A program made the position numbers and the translations under genes. This document shows, one piece after another, positions 36,754 to 47,076 of a stretch of DNA of 64,000 bases. The notes beneath the pieces were generated by a model. That model was given only the letters and a program-made list of their open reading frames with translations. It was not told the DNA's origin and did not search any database. Source of the DNA: Branchiostoma floridae (lineage: Eukaryota; Chordata; Leptocardii; Amphioxiformes; Branchiostomatidae); contig NC_049986.1 in assembly GCF_000003815.2 (NCBI RefSeq), positions 24,013,306 through 24,077,305 on the forward strand. Reading direction: 5' to 3'. The stretch's first letter is position 1; each line of letters starts with the position of its first letter.

Positions 36754-37344
36754 ACTCCTTCATCTGAAAACACGGATAAGGAATACATGAGAGGCAATTA
36801 TAATGTGCTGGTCAGCTAGCCACCAAATAATACACCTATTCGTAGAGGCGAAGATGGGAGCTTTTTTCAAAAGCACTGCTTTAGTTCTTGACTCAGCCGC
36901 TCGGTCAACCTGCAAGCTCTTTGTCTCCAGACGTAACCTTGTTTTTGTCACATCTGACTTCTTTGGGCCTTACCATTCCCCTACCTGTAAAGGGTGGTTT
37001 CTTCAAAACACAACAATGATTGTGTGAGTCTCGTCATGAATGCCTGTTTTGATGATTTTTGCCGTCGCTATTAAACAATCAGTTTCCACAGGTCCCTCCT
37101 CGGGCAAGTTGTAGTGGTGAAAACCGGTCACAAGTGGACAAACTATCGTTGCGCCCACTGTTCTGTTTCTCGTCCCCTCTGGCATTCAGGTAAGGAACAT
37201 ACCGATCCTGTTACGTAACGATATAAGCAGGCTTAGGTTCTATTTTCAGCTGTTCAACAAAAACCTGTTTGTTTGGAGAGGACGGTATGCTTACCATGCT
37301 AACACCCCAGGTTAGAGCCTAAAGCAGTCGACAAGGACAGAAAC
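36754..37344 (+). promoter_or_regulatory. Upstream region of RTK-A
   Basis: It contains the conserved CTGGTCAGCTAGCCACCAAA block (from 36808), then the proximal promoter-like module with TTACGTAA (37211-37218) and ATATAAGC (TATAAG at 37222-37227), about 120 bases before the ATG at 37345. TTACGTAA is the palindrome bound by PAR/CEBP-type bZIP factors; TATAAG at this position could be a TATA element, giving a 5' UTR of roughly 90 bases. Confidence 0.5.
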
Positions 37345-40138
37345 ATGAAATTTTTCGTTCTCTTGACCGTCTACGTCTTGGTAGTCTCCGACAGAGTCCA
37401 GGGGACGCTACAGTTGTCAACGAAGGTTCCAGAGAACGCTCATGTTGGGGAAACCGTCACCAGTGTTCGGTCGGCCAAAGGGGAAGGTAGGGAGGAAGTG
37501 ATATGTAAAATCGTCGCCGGAGACAAGAACAGACGCTTCCTTGTGACCGACTGCGTGATCCAAGTGGCGCGTCCGTTGGATTACAGCGTCGACCCGAGCT
37601 ACAACCTCACGGTAAACGTCACCGGGTCCTCCGGAAACCCCGAGCAGCTGTATGTTGATGTACAAGTCCAAGACGTGGAGGGATACCCGCCTGTTTACAA
37701 CGACACGTGCGAAATGCCGACTCGAACAGCATGGGGGAATTCAGGCGATTTGAACGTCGATATGAAATGGACAGTCAAGGGCATGTCAATGAATATTGGA
37801 GAGGTGTTTTTCTCGAATCACTTTTATTACAATCCCAATAGTGTTAAGGACCAGGTTTCAACAAGAGTATACTCGGATAACAATAATTGTCTAGTGCAGT
37901 TTGTATGGAAGCCCATGAATGGCGATGATATCACTTTTATTAATTCGTTGTGGAGTACGTCGATAGAACGACCGTGCTTGAACTGTTCTGGATCAACAGA
38001 TGGGGCATCCGTCCTCCAATTTGAAGTATTGCACAGTTCTACAGGCTTTACTCCCAGTTCGTCTGGCAGCTGTTACACAGGGCCTATTCCTCAAACTGAT
38101 AGACAATTTATATTTGGTGGTTCGTTGACGATTTCATCCATGAAAAGGAATCTTTTCACATGCGACCTGCCAGACAATATCTCGGTCTCCTTAATTCCAC
38201 ATGGCAACGGTCGTGACATAATACCTCTACTTGTAGAGTTTGATGCCCAGCCAGTCGGATGTCCCCCTAACAAGTACGGCGTGTTGTGTGACCAGAACTG
38301 CACCTGTGAGAACGGTGCCCGCTGTCATGGGCTGAACGGGGCCTGCAAGTGTCAGCCTGGATGGCAGGGTGTCGTCTGCGACATACCTTACAGTACAGTG
38401 GTCATCATCGAGACCCCTGGCGACTCACGACGGATTTACATCTCCGGCACTGTTACGTTGCACTGCAAGGTTTTCCATCTGACTGCTGACAGGATGATGT
38501 GGACATTTCCTAATAAAACGGAAAAGTGGCTGCAGGGCGCTCAGGAAGATCGTGTAAGGATCCAAAACATACAGTCCGAACACAACGGTACCTACACCTG
38601 TACTGTGTTAACGGAAGATGGGGCGGCCATTAACGCAAGTTATGAGCTTCAGACCGTCGCTTGTCCTCCCGGAAAAACGGGTGAATCGTGCGAAGAGGAG
38701 TGCGTCTGTAGCCATGGCGGCAGCTGTGACAGGTGGGCCGGCTGTGTGTGTCCGCCGGGATGGACAGGAACCACGTGTCAGACCTCCTGCCCAGTTGGCA
38801 CCTACGGACAGGGTTGCAGCAGGCGGTGTCGGTGTCAGCATGACGCCACCTGCTTCCTTACCGACGGCCGGTGTAACTGCACGGAAGGCTGGTTCGGCAG
38901 TAACTGCAGCAGGCCCTGCCCCGCAGGTCGGTACGGATGGAAATGTTGGCATGCTTGTGCCTGTAAGAACAATGCCAAGTGTAACAACGTGGACGGAACC
39001 TGCGCCTGCGTGCCACCCTGGACTGGTAAGTTCTGTGACGTCATCGAAACGGACACATACACACTCCAGATTGTCATACCCCTGGTACTGACTCTGCTTG
39101 TTGCTGCACTAGTATTGCTAATACTCTACAAACGACAGAAGGCTAAACATGGGGCACAAGAAGAGCCTTTAGAGGAAACCAGAGTTCTTCTAGAGCTGAG
39201 AAACATGGAAGACGACCTGGCACAGAGTTTGCAGCCCGGCTGGCTCAACCGGTGGGAGAGGAACGCCGACGATCTGACTCTGAACGAACTGGTCGGGCTG
39301 GGCGCGTCCGCACAGATCAGGAAAGGACGGCTTCGAACGGCTGACGCTGACGTCACGGTGGCGGTCAAGTCCGTCCGCATAGAGGACAGGCGGTGCTACC
39401 GAGCCTTCTGCCGGGAAGTCGCCCCGCTGATAGCCGTGCACGAAAACCAGGGAGGAAGAAAAACGGGGGACATCCCAACATCGTCAAGCTCTTTGCGGTC
39501 CTCACGATGTCCACACCGAAGTGTATTCTCTTGGAATTTGCTGCCAAGGCGAACTTTTGCTCATTCTAAAACAACCTCAGCAGAACGGTCCTCTTGGCAG
39601 GTTTGTCCGTTATGCCGTCCAGATATCTCATGCCCTGGACGAGCTCCGACGTCTGCGTATCGCTCACGGTGACGTTGCCGCCCGAAACGTCCTGGTCAGC
39701 GGCGATGACGTGGCCAAACTTGCTGACTTCGGTCTGGCCCATGACGTGTACACCGAGACTACCTACGTGTCCGCAGTAAATAACGACGTCGACGAACTCC
39801 AGCCCATGAAGTGGATGGCTCTGGAGTCGCTGGAGTCTCGCGAGTTCACGTGCGAGAGCGACACGTGGTCGTTCGGCGTGCTGTTGTGGGAGATCGCCGC
39901 CTTCGGGGAGGAGCCCAGCTACCAGCGCCAGCGCCAACTGAGTTGTCCCAAGTTGGTGGGGCTCCTGAGGCAGGGGGTCCGTCTGGACAGGCCGCCCGGA
40001 TGTCCGGACAAGCTTTATGACGTCATGAAGTCGTGTTGGCGGGAGGAGCCGTCGGCAAGACCAGAGCCGGCAGAACTGGAGCAGAAGCTGACGGAATGTT
40101 GCCAAGAGTTGGACCCACTTCTGGCTGTGGATATTTAG
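37345..40138 (+). pseudogene. RTK-A: receptor tyrosine kinase, type I ectodomain, frameshifted kinase
   Basis: Same intronless plan as RTK-C: signal peptide (KFFVLLTVYVLVVSDRVQG), cadherin repeat, type I module, EGF, Ig, three EGF, membrane segment and kinase N-lobe. Against the intact copies it has a net two-base gain between 39442 and 39470 (GAAAACCAGGGAGG and AAAAACGGGGG) and a one-base loss near 39546 (GCCAAGGC for GCCAAAGGC). The first frame therefore ends at 39672 after 775 codons, before the catalytic loop; the rest of the kinase (GELLL... HGDVAARN ... LAVDI) is in another frame to the TAG at 40136-40138. A translated product would be a membrane receptor with glycine loop, lysine and alpha-C glutamate but no HGD or DFG: kinase-dead. 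The ectodomain is intact and close to RTK-C. Sequencing error is an alternative; two independent indels make it less likely. Confidence 0.85.
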
Positions 40139-42273
40139 ATCCTTGTGTGGATAACAAATGTAAAGTAGGGCAGCTTGCAATATGAATTTTTGATTATGCA
40201 AACAAATTTAAAGCCTGCTTGTGGGTCGAAATACCGAGATATTGATCTAGTTTGTTTATTGTTTTTCGACCCTTTCATTATATCAAATATCTGAATAAGT
40301 AGGAAGTTTTTTTCGTGCATTCAAGCCTTTCGGAGACAGATGTTAATCAGGGTACCTACATTAGAATCTGTCTGTGTGTTCATTGTAGAAAACTTTGAAT
40401 ATTGTTAATTAGAGCTTCGTATTTTTAAAGATTTTATTTTACCTTTATTCAACCTTGATACATTTTCGGCCTAAGCCGTTACTCCGTATACGTATGTTAC
40501 TTTACGTAACTTTTACAGATTATACATTGTTAGAACATATTTGCCATAACGAAATGTTATATCGATGAATTTTGCAATCATCATTCATTAATGTATGAGA
40601 TATGTGCATATTTTAGGTATTATAGACAGTTTATCAGAGGGACCATAACGGTTAGTACGCATGTGTTAGACATATTAGTATGCTCGACGCTTTTTTATGT
40701 ACCATGTCCAAAATGCTGCAACAGTCTTGCACTCTATTATTTAGTATATGTGTTTCTGAAGTGTTTTGTTTCTAGAGAATGTACATTGTTAGCTATCTAG
40801 AAATGAACGTTGGCCATTTTTACTGTTTTGTTTGTAAACCAGATGACATAAAACAAACAATAAACGTGGTGTCAATAACAATTGATTGACTCACGTCATT
40901 AAAGAATGCTTGCATGTAGTTTCTACGTCCTGTTTTTAACGTCTTAAAGTACAGGAAGATTGGCTACGTACAAGTTAATGTATGAAAGCTTTTGGGCTGT
41001 ATAAAATATCCAAGTATCATAGTTTTTGTAAGCTTGGCCGTCGCCATGTACGATCGATCCAGTCTCCACAAGTCGCTCCTCAGTCCCTTTGAGTGTGAAG
41101 ATCAGTCACAATTGGAAGAACCATTGGTGGCCCCGCGGTTCTGCTTCTTCTCGCTCTGGCAGTCAGGTATGCGAAACACGCTGAACTTGTTACGTAACGT
41201 TATAAGCAGTAGACGGTTCAAATGACAGCTGTCAAATACAAATGTATGTACCAGTTTCATTGGACAGGACATCGATTTGATATATACAACGCTTTCGTCT
41301 TGCAATCAGGAGATCAAACCGAGACTTTTGCATTTTTTCTAAACATCTATTCGACAAAACAATCTTTATTGACACGACTAAAGTGCAGCGACTTTCGTAA
41401 GGTCGACATGTATAACAACTACTTACAGTACAACTAAACACATATATATGGATATCTATAGGTGTGAATACATCAACATAAAGGGTCTAGCATGTCATTT
41501 ATACTATTGGTTCTACGGTACAAACAATCGTGGACATATTTGCCTACTTGTACACAGTGAGGATTATCGCCCCCAGAAAGTAGTTGAGTTTATCTATCAT
41601 TTGTAAAGTATATAGTCGATACGTCTTAACATTGTGCCTCTCAAATGGCGGCTTTATCTTCAACAGTACTCCCTAATCTTAAAACAGGGATAAGGAACAC
41701 ATGAGAGGCAAATATAATGTACTGGTCAGCTAGCTACCAAATAATACGCCTTTTTGTAGAGGCGAAAATGACAGATTTTTTTTCAAAAGCACTGCAGTAG
41801 TTCAGCCGCTCGGTCAACCTGAAAGCTCTTTGTACATGTCTCCAGTCGTAACCTAATACCTTGTTTTTGTCACATTTGACTTCTCTGGGCCCTACCATTC
41901 CCCTACCTGCCTTCTTCAAAACAGAACAACGATTGCATGAGTCTCGTCATGAAAGCCTGTTTTTGTAAGGAGTGTGGTCGCTATGTGCGAATCAGTCTTT
42001 ATCAGTCCTTCCCCATTTGATAGTGGTGAAAATAGGTCACAAATGGACGGACCATTGGTGGGTCCTCGGTTTTACTTATACCCCCCCCCCCCCCCCCTCC
42101 CCCGGCAGTCAGGTACGGAAAATACCGATCTTGGTACGTAACGTAAGCATAAGCTCAAATGTCACCTGTCAATAAACAAGGCGATCAAGGTAAGCGCAGC
42201 CGTCCCCGAATAAACCGGTTAAACAGGTTCTCCCTCCGGCTAAAACCGAGCAGAAGAGCCTTAAATATTCAGC
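40139..42273 (+). other. RTK-A to RTK-B intergenic unit
   Basis: In order: 3' flank with CTAAGCCGTTACTCC and AATAAA (40859-40864); a distal promoter-like module from about 41030 (GGCCGTCGCCATGTACGATC, then TTACGTAACGTTATAAGCAG near 41193); the GGTCAGCTAGCTACCAAATA block near 41723; the proximal module with TACGTAA (42135-42141) and a weaker CATAAG; and a C tract at 42081-42103. The 3' flank is nearly identical to that after RTK-E. Confidence 0.6.
42081..42103. repeat. Poly-C tract in the RTK-B promoter region
   Basis: A run of 17 C, one T and 5 C sits in the proximal module of RTK-B, about 170 bases before the start codon. The type II sister RTK-D has only ACACCCCCCACCC here, so the tract has expanded. 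The opposite strand could form a G-quadruplex. Confidence 0.9.
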
Positions 42274-45099
42274 ATGGACCACAACGTGGCATTTTTCATT
42301 CTCTTGACCTGCCTGGCCGTCTCCGACAGTGTCCAGGGAACGCTACAGTTCTCAGCAAACGTCCCAGAAAACGCTCACGCGGGGAAAACCGTCACCAGTG
42401 TACGGCCGGCCATAGGGGAAGGTCGGGAGGAAGTAAGATGTGAAATTGTCGCCGGAGACAAGAACAGACGCTTCCTTGTGACCAACTGTGTGATCCAAGT
42501 GGCGCGTCCGTTAGATTATAACGTCGACCCGAGCTATAACCTGACGGTAAACGTCACTAAGTCCTTCGGAAACCCCGAGCAGCTGTATGTTGATGTACAA
42601 GTCCAAGACGTGGAGGGATACCCGCCTGTTTACAACGACACGTGCGAAATGCCGACTCGGAATGGTCCGGGGAAGTCAGGCGATTTGAACCTAGATATGA
42701 AATTGACAGCCGAGGGTATTGCAATGGATGTAGGAGAGGTATTTGTCTCAAAATACATTCATTACGAAAAAGAAAGGGACCCATTTTCGATTTCAGAGCA
42801 GTATATTTTTTTCACCGATAACGAGAATTGTCTGGTGCAGGTGATATGGGAGCCATTCAATTCTTATGACACCATAACCGCTCAATCGCTCTCGGACTCC
42901 CTAGTAGAACAATGCGTGCAATGTGTTAGTTCGGCAGGCGTGGCATCCGTCGTCCAATTCGAAATATTTAAAAGGTGGTCCGGATTTAACCCAGAGGCAA
43001 AGAATTCCCGCAAATGTTATCTGGGGCCCATTCCTGAAACTGGGGGATACTTTATACTGGCCGGTTCATTCGTGCTTTCTTCCAACATCAAAAACCATTT
43101 TACGTGCAAGCTACCAGAAGATATCTCAATCTCTGTTTTTATAAATGATATGCATCAGAAAACAATACCTGTACGTTTAGAATTTGATTTCAAGCCAGTC
43201 GGATGTCCCTCTAACAAGTACGGCGTGTTTTGTGACCAGAACTGCACCTGTGAGAACGGTGCCCGCTGCCATGGGCTGAACGGGGCCTGCAAGTGTCAGC
43301 CTGGATGGCAGGGTGTCGTCTGCGACATACCTCACAGTACAGTGGTCATCATCGCGACCCCTGGCGACTCGACACGGATTCACATCACTGGCTCTGTAAC
43401 GCTGCACTGCAAGGTTTTCCATCTGGCTGCTGACAGGATGATGTGGACATTTCCTAATAAAACGGAAAAGTGGCTGCAGGGCGCTCAGGAAGATCGTGTA
43501 AGGATCCACAACATACAGTCCGAACACAACGGTACCTACACCTGTACTGTGTTAACGGCAGACGGGACTGCCATTAACGCAAGTTATGAGCTTCAGGCCG
43601 TGGCTTGTCCTCCCAGAAAAACGGGTGAAACGTGCGAAGAGGAGTGCGTCTGTAGCCATGGTGGCAGCTGTGACCGGTGGGCCGGCTGTGTGTGCCCGCC
43701 GGGATGGACAGGAAACACGTGTCAGACCTCCTGCCCAGTTGGCACCTACGGACAGGGTTGCAGCAGACGGTGTCGGTGTCAGCATGACGCCACCTGCTCC
43801 CCTACCGACGGCCGGTGTAACTGCACGGAAGGCTGGTTCGGCAGTAACTGCAGCAGGCCCTGCCCCGCAGGTCTGTACGGATGGAAATGTCGGCATGTTT
43901 GTGCCTGTAAGAACAACGCCACGTGTCACAACGTGGATGGAACCTGCGCCTGCGTGCCACCCTGGACTGGTACGAGGTGTGGCGACATCAAAACGGACAC
44001 ATACACATACACATTCCCGGTGTCTCTCCAGATTGCCACACCCCTGGTACTGACTCTGCTAGTCGCTGCACTAGTTTTGTTTATAGTCTATAAACGGAAG
44101 AAAGCTAGACGAGCGGAACATGAAAACAATCTAGAGGAGACCATGGTTGTACTGGAGCTGAGAAACATGGAAGAAGACCTGGCGCAGAGTTTGCAGCCCG
44201 GCTGGCTCAACCGGTGGGAGAGGAACGCCGACGATCTGACTTTGGACGAACTGGTCGGGCTGGGCGCGTTCGCACAGATCAGAAGAGGACGGCTTCGTAC
44301 GGCTGACGGTGACGTCACGGTGGCGGTCAAGTCCGTCCGCATGGAGGACAGGCGGTGCTACCGAGCCTTCTGCCGGGAAGTCGCCGCGCTGATAGCCGTG
44401 CACAAAAACGGTGAGGAAGAAAATGGCGGACATCCCAACATCGTCAAGCTCTTTGGGGTCGTCACGATATCCACACCAAAGTGTATTCTGTTGGAATTCG
44501 CTGCAAAAGGAGAACTTTTGCTCATTCTAAAACAACCTCGGCAGAACCATCCTCTTGGCAGGTTTGTCCGCTATGCCGTCCAGATATCCCGTGCCCTGGA
44601 GGAGCTCCGACGTCTGCGTATCGCTCACGGGGACGTGGCCGCCCGAAACGTCCTGGTCAGCGGCGATGACGTGGCCAAACTTGCTGACTTCGGTCTGGCC
44701 CACGACATCTACACCGAGACTACCTACGTGCCCGCAGTCAATGACGACGTCGACGAACTCCTGCCCCTGAAGTGGATGGCTCTGGAGTCGCTGGAGTCTC
44801 GCGAGTTCACGTGCGAGAGCGACACGTGGTCGTTCGGCGTGCTGCTGTGGGAGATCGCCACCTTCGGGGAGGAGCCCAGCTACCAGCGCCAGCGCCAACT
44901 GAGCTGTCCCAAGTTGGTGGGGCTCCTGAGGCAGGGGGTCCGTCTGGACAGGCCGCCCGGATGTCCGGACAAGCTGTATGACGTCATGAAGTCGTGTTGG
45001 CGGGAGGAGCCGTCGGCAAGACCAGAGCCGGCAGAACTGGAGCAGAGGCTGACGGGATGTGGCAAAGAGTTGGACCCACTTCTGGCTGTGGATAATTAA
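42274..45099 (+). CDS. RTK-B: intronless receptor tyrosine kinase, type II ectodomain
   Basis: A 941-residue single-frame membrane receptor. Signal peptide 1-22; cadherin-like repeat to about 121 (VPENAHAGKTV ... ARPLDY ... DVEGYPPVYND); type II form of the unrecognised module, about 129-310 (GPGKSGDLNLDMKLTAEGIA ... ISISVFINDMHQK); EGF (CTCENGARCHGLNGACKCQ); Ig with NGTYTC; three EGF repeats; membrane segment (ATPLVLTLLVAALVLFIVY); kinase with GLGAFA, VAVK, HGDVAARN, DFGLAHD and MALE. Many N-glycosylation sequons are present. The membrane-proximal and juxtamembrane stretch (KKARRAEHENNLEETMVVLE) also follows type II, shared with RTK-D. The frame is complete, with TAA at 45097-45099. ATG 42274 is chosen because it starts the signal peptide and aligns in all copies. 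Ligand unknown. Confidence 0.93.
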   Translation: MDHNVAFFILLTCLAVSDSVQGTLQFSANVPENAHAGKTVTSVRPAIGEGREEVRCEIVAGDKNRRFLVTNCVIQVARPLDYNVDPSYNLTVNVTKSFGNPEQLYVDVQVQDVEGYPPVYNDTCEMPTRNGPGKSGDLNLDMKLTAEGIAMDVGEVFVSKYIHYEKERDPFSISEQYIFFTDNENCLVQVIWEPFNSYDTITAQSLSDSLVEQCVQCVSSAGVASVVQFEIFKRWSGFNPEAKNSRKCYLGPIPETGGYFILAGSFVLSSNIKNHFTCKLPEDISISVFINDMHQKTIPVRLEFDFKPVGCPSNKYGVFCDQNCTCENGARCHGLNGACKCQPGWQGVVCDIPHSTVVIIATPGDSTRIHITGSVTLHCKVFHLAADRMMWTFPNKTEKWLQGAQEDRVRIHNIQSEHNGTYTCTVLTADGTAINASYELQAVACPPRKTGETCEEECVCSHGGSCDRWAGCVCPPGWTGNTCQTSCPVGTYGQGCSRRCRCQHDATCSPTDGRCNCTEGWFGSNCSRPCPAGLYGWKCRHVCACKNNATCHNVDGTCACVPPWTGTRCGDIKTDTYTYTFPVSLQIATPLVLTLLVAALVLFIVYKRKKARRAEHENNLEETMVVLELRNMEEDLAQSLQPGWLNRWERNADDLTLDELVGLGAFAQIRRGRLRTADGDVTVAVKSVRMEDRRCYRAFCREVAALIAVHKNGEEENGGHPNIVKLFGVVTISTPKCILLEFAAKGELLLILKQPRQNHPLGRFVRYAVQISRALEELRRLRIAHGDVAARNVLVSGDDVAKLADFGLAHDIYTETTYVPAVNDDVDELLPLKWMALESLESREFTCESDTWSFGVLLWEIATFGEEPSYQRQRQLSCPKLVGLLRQGVRLDRPPGCPDKLYDVMKSCWREEPSARPEPAELEQRLTGCGKELDPLLAVDN

Positions 45100-47076
45100 A
45101 TCCTGGCTTGAATAACGATGCAAAGTAGAATTGCTCGCAAAAGGAAATTTTCTATGTGCAAGCCATGTGGGTCTAAATACCAAGATGTTGATCTAGTTTG
45201 TTTATTGCAAAAAAGTTGTTACTCAAGCAACTGGGTATGATTTTGCTTGCTTGAGTAACTACTTTTTGGCGTATCTTATTACCTGGATGTCTAACGTACA
45301 TCGACGTAGTTTGTTGATTGTTTTACGACCATTTTATTATATCAAATATCTGAATAAGTAGGAATTTTGTTCGCGCATTCAAACCTTTCGGAGACAGATG
45401 TTATTCAGAGTACCTCAATTTGAATTTGTCTTTGTGTTCATAGTAGCAAACTTTGAAAATTGTCAATTAGACCTCAGTTTTTTTGGAAGCCTATTTTTTA
45501 AGACCTTTATTTAACCTTGATACATCTTCGGCCTAAGCCGTTACTCCCTATACGTATTTACTTTACGTAACTTTTACAGGTTATACATTGTTAGAACATC
45601 TTTACCATAACGAAATGTTATATCAATGAAATTTCCAAACATCATTCATGAAGGTATGAGATATGTGCATAATTTAGGTATTATAGTGGTTTTATCAGAG
45701 GGACCATAATGGCTAGTATTTAGAACGCATTTTAGTATGCTCGACGTTTTTTTATGTAGGAGGAGGTCGACGTGATCAAACATGTTCAAACATGATCAAA
45801 CATGTTCGCACATGTATTTATGTACCATGTCCAAAATGCTCCAACAGTCTTGTACTCTAGTATTTAGTACATGTGTTGTTGAAGTGTTTTGCATCTTAAG
45901 AATTTACACATCTGGATATAAATGGTTGTCATTTCTTACGACTGTTTTAATTGTAAACTAGATGACGTAAACAATAAACCTCGTGTCATAAAGAATTGAT
46001 ATATATATGATTGACTTACGTCATTAAAGAATGTTTGTATATAATTTGTACGTCCTGTTTTAACGTCTTAAAGTACAGGAAGATTAGCTACGTACAAAGT
46101 AACGTAAGAAAGCTATTGGGCTGTATAAAGTATCCAAGTATCATATTTTTTGTAAGCTTGGCCGTCGCTATGTACGGACCAGTCTCCACAAGTCGCTCAC
46201 CAGCCCCTTTGACTGCTAAAAATCGGTCACAATTGGAAGAAACATTGTTGGGTCCGCGGTTCTGCTTCCGGTCGCTCTGGCGGTCAGGTATAGGGGAACA
46301 TGCTGAACTTGTTCCGTAACGTTATAGGCAGAAAAGGGTCACATGTTAGATGTCAAATACCAGTTTGTTTGGAGAGGACATCCATTTGATTTATACAAAG
46401 CTTTCGTCTAAAATATATAATATAAAGTATATACTTAATACGTCTTGACGTCAAATGAAGGCCTTATCTTCAGCAGGACTCTCTAATCTGAAAACATGGA
46501 TAAGGAATACATGAATACATGAGAGGAAATTATAATGTGCTGGTCAGCTAGCCACCAAATAATACTCATTTTCGTAGAGGCGAAAATGACAGCTTTTTCA
46601 AAAGCACTGCTTTAGTTCTTGACTCAGCCGCTCGGTCAACCTGCAAGATCTTTGTCTCCAGACGTAACTTAATACTTTGTTTTTCTCGCCTTTGGCTTTT
46701 CTGGGCCCTACCATTGCCCTACCTAAAAACTGGGGTTTCTTCAAAACACAACAATAATTGTGTGAGTCTCGTCATGATAGCCTGTTTTCGCAAGGTTTGC
46801 CGTCGCTATGAAAGAATCAGTTTCCACCGGTCCCTTTTTGGGCCGGTTGTAGTGCTGAAAACCGGTCAGAAGTGGACAAACTATCGTTGGGCTCACTGTT
46901 CTGTTCTGGTCCCCTCTGGCAGTCAGCTACTGAACATACCGATCCTGTTACGTGACGGTATAAGCAGGCTTAGGTTCTATTTACGCAAGAAAAAACTTTT
47001 TGTTTGGAGAGGACAGTGTGCTTGTGAAGCTAGCCCTCTGGGTTAGATCCGCCCAGACGAGCTAAGAACACTCAAC
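45100..47076 (+). other. RTK-B to RTK-C intergenic unit
   Basis: It contains the shared 3' flank (AATAAA at 45973-45978), a small hairpin insertion at 45208-45321, the distal module from about 46150 with CCGTAACGTTATAGGCAG, the GGTCAGCTAGCCACCAAATA block near 46542, and the proximal module with TTACGTGA (46948-46955) and TATAAG (46959-46964), 113 bases before the RTK-C start. Confidence 0.6.
45208..45321. mobile_element. Small hairpin insertion in the RTK-B 3' flank
   Basis: Relative to the flanks of RTK-A and RTK-E, about 114 bases are inserted after GTTTATTG. It holds complementary arms at 45210-45230 and 45246-45266 (GTTACTCAAGCAA / TTGCTTGAGTAAC). The end CGCCAAAAA.TAGTTACTC also occurs at 24030-24053, so this is a dispersed repeat. 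Confidence 0.55.

Noticed and set aside
40591-40800. Small frames repeated in several RTK spacers (for example 40591-40800 and 60925-61188)
   Set aside because: Their repetition follows the duplicated spacer; the frames are not preserved in the other spacers.
46714-47046. 110-codon frame upstream of RTK-C, repeated upstream of RTK-F
   Set aside because: It overlaps the promoter module and is broken upstream of A, B, D and E, so identity reflects recent duplication, not coding.
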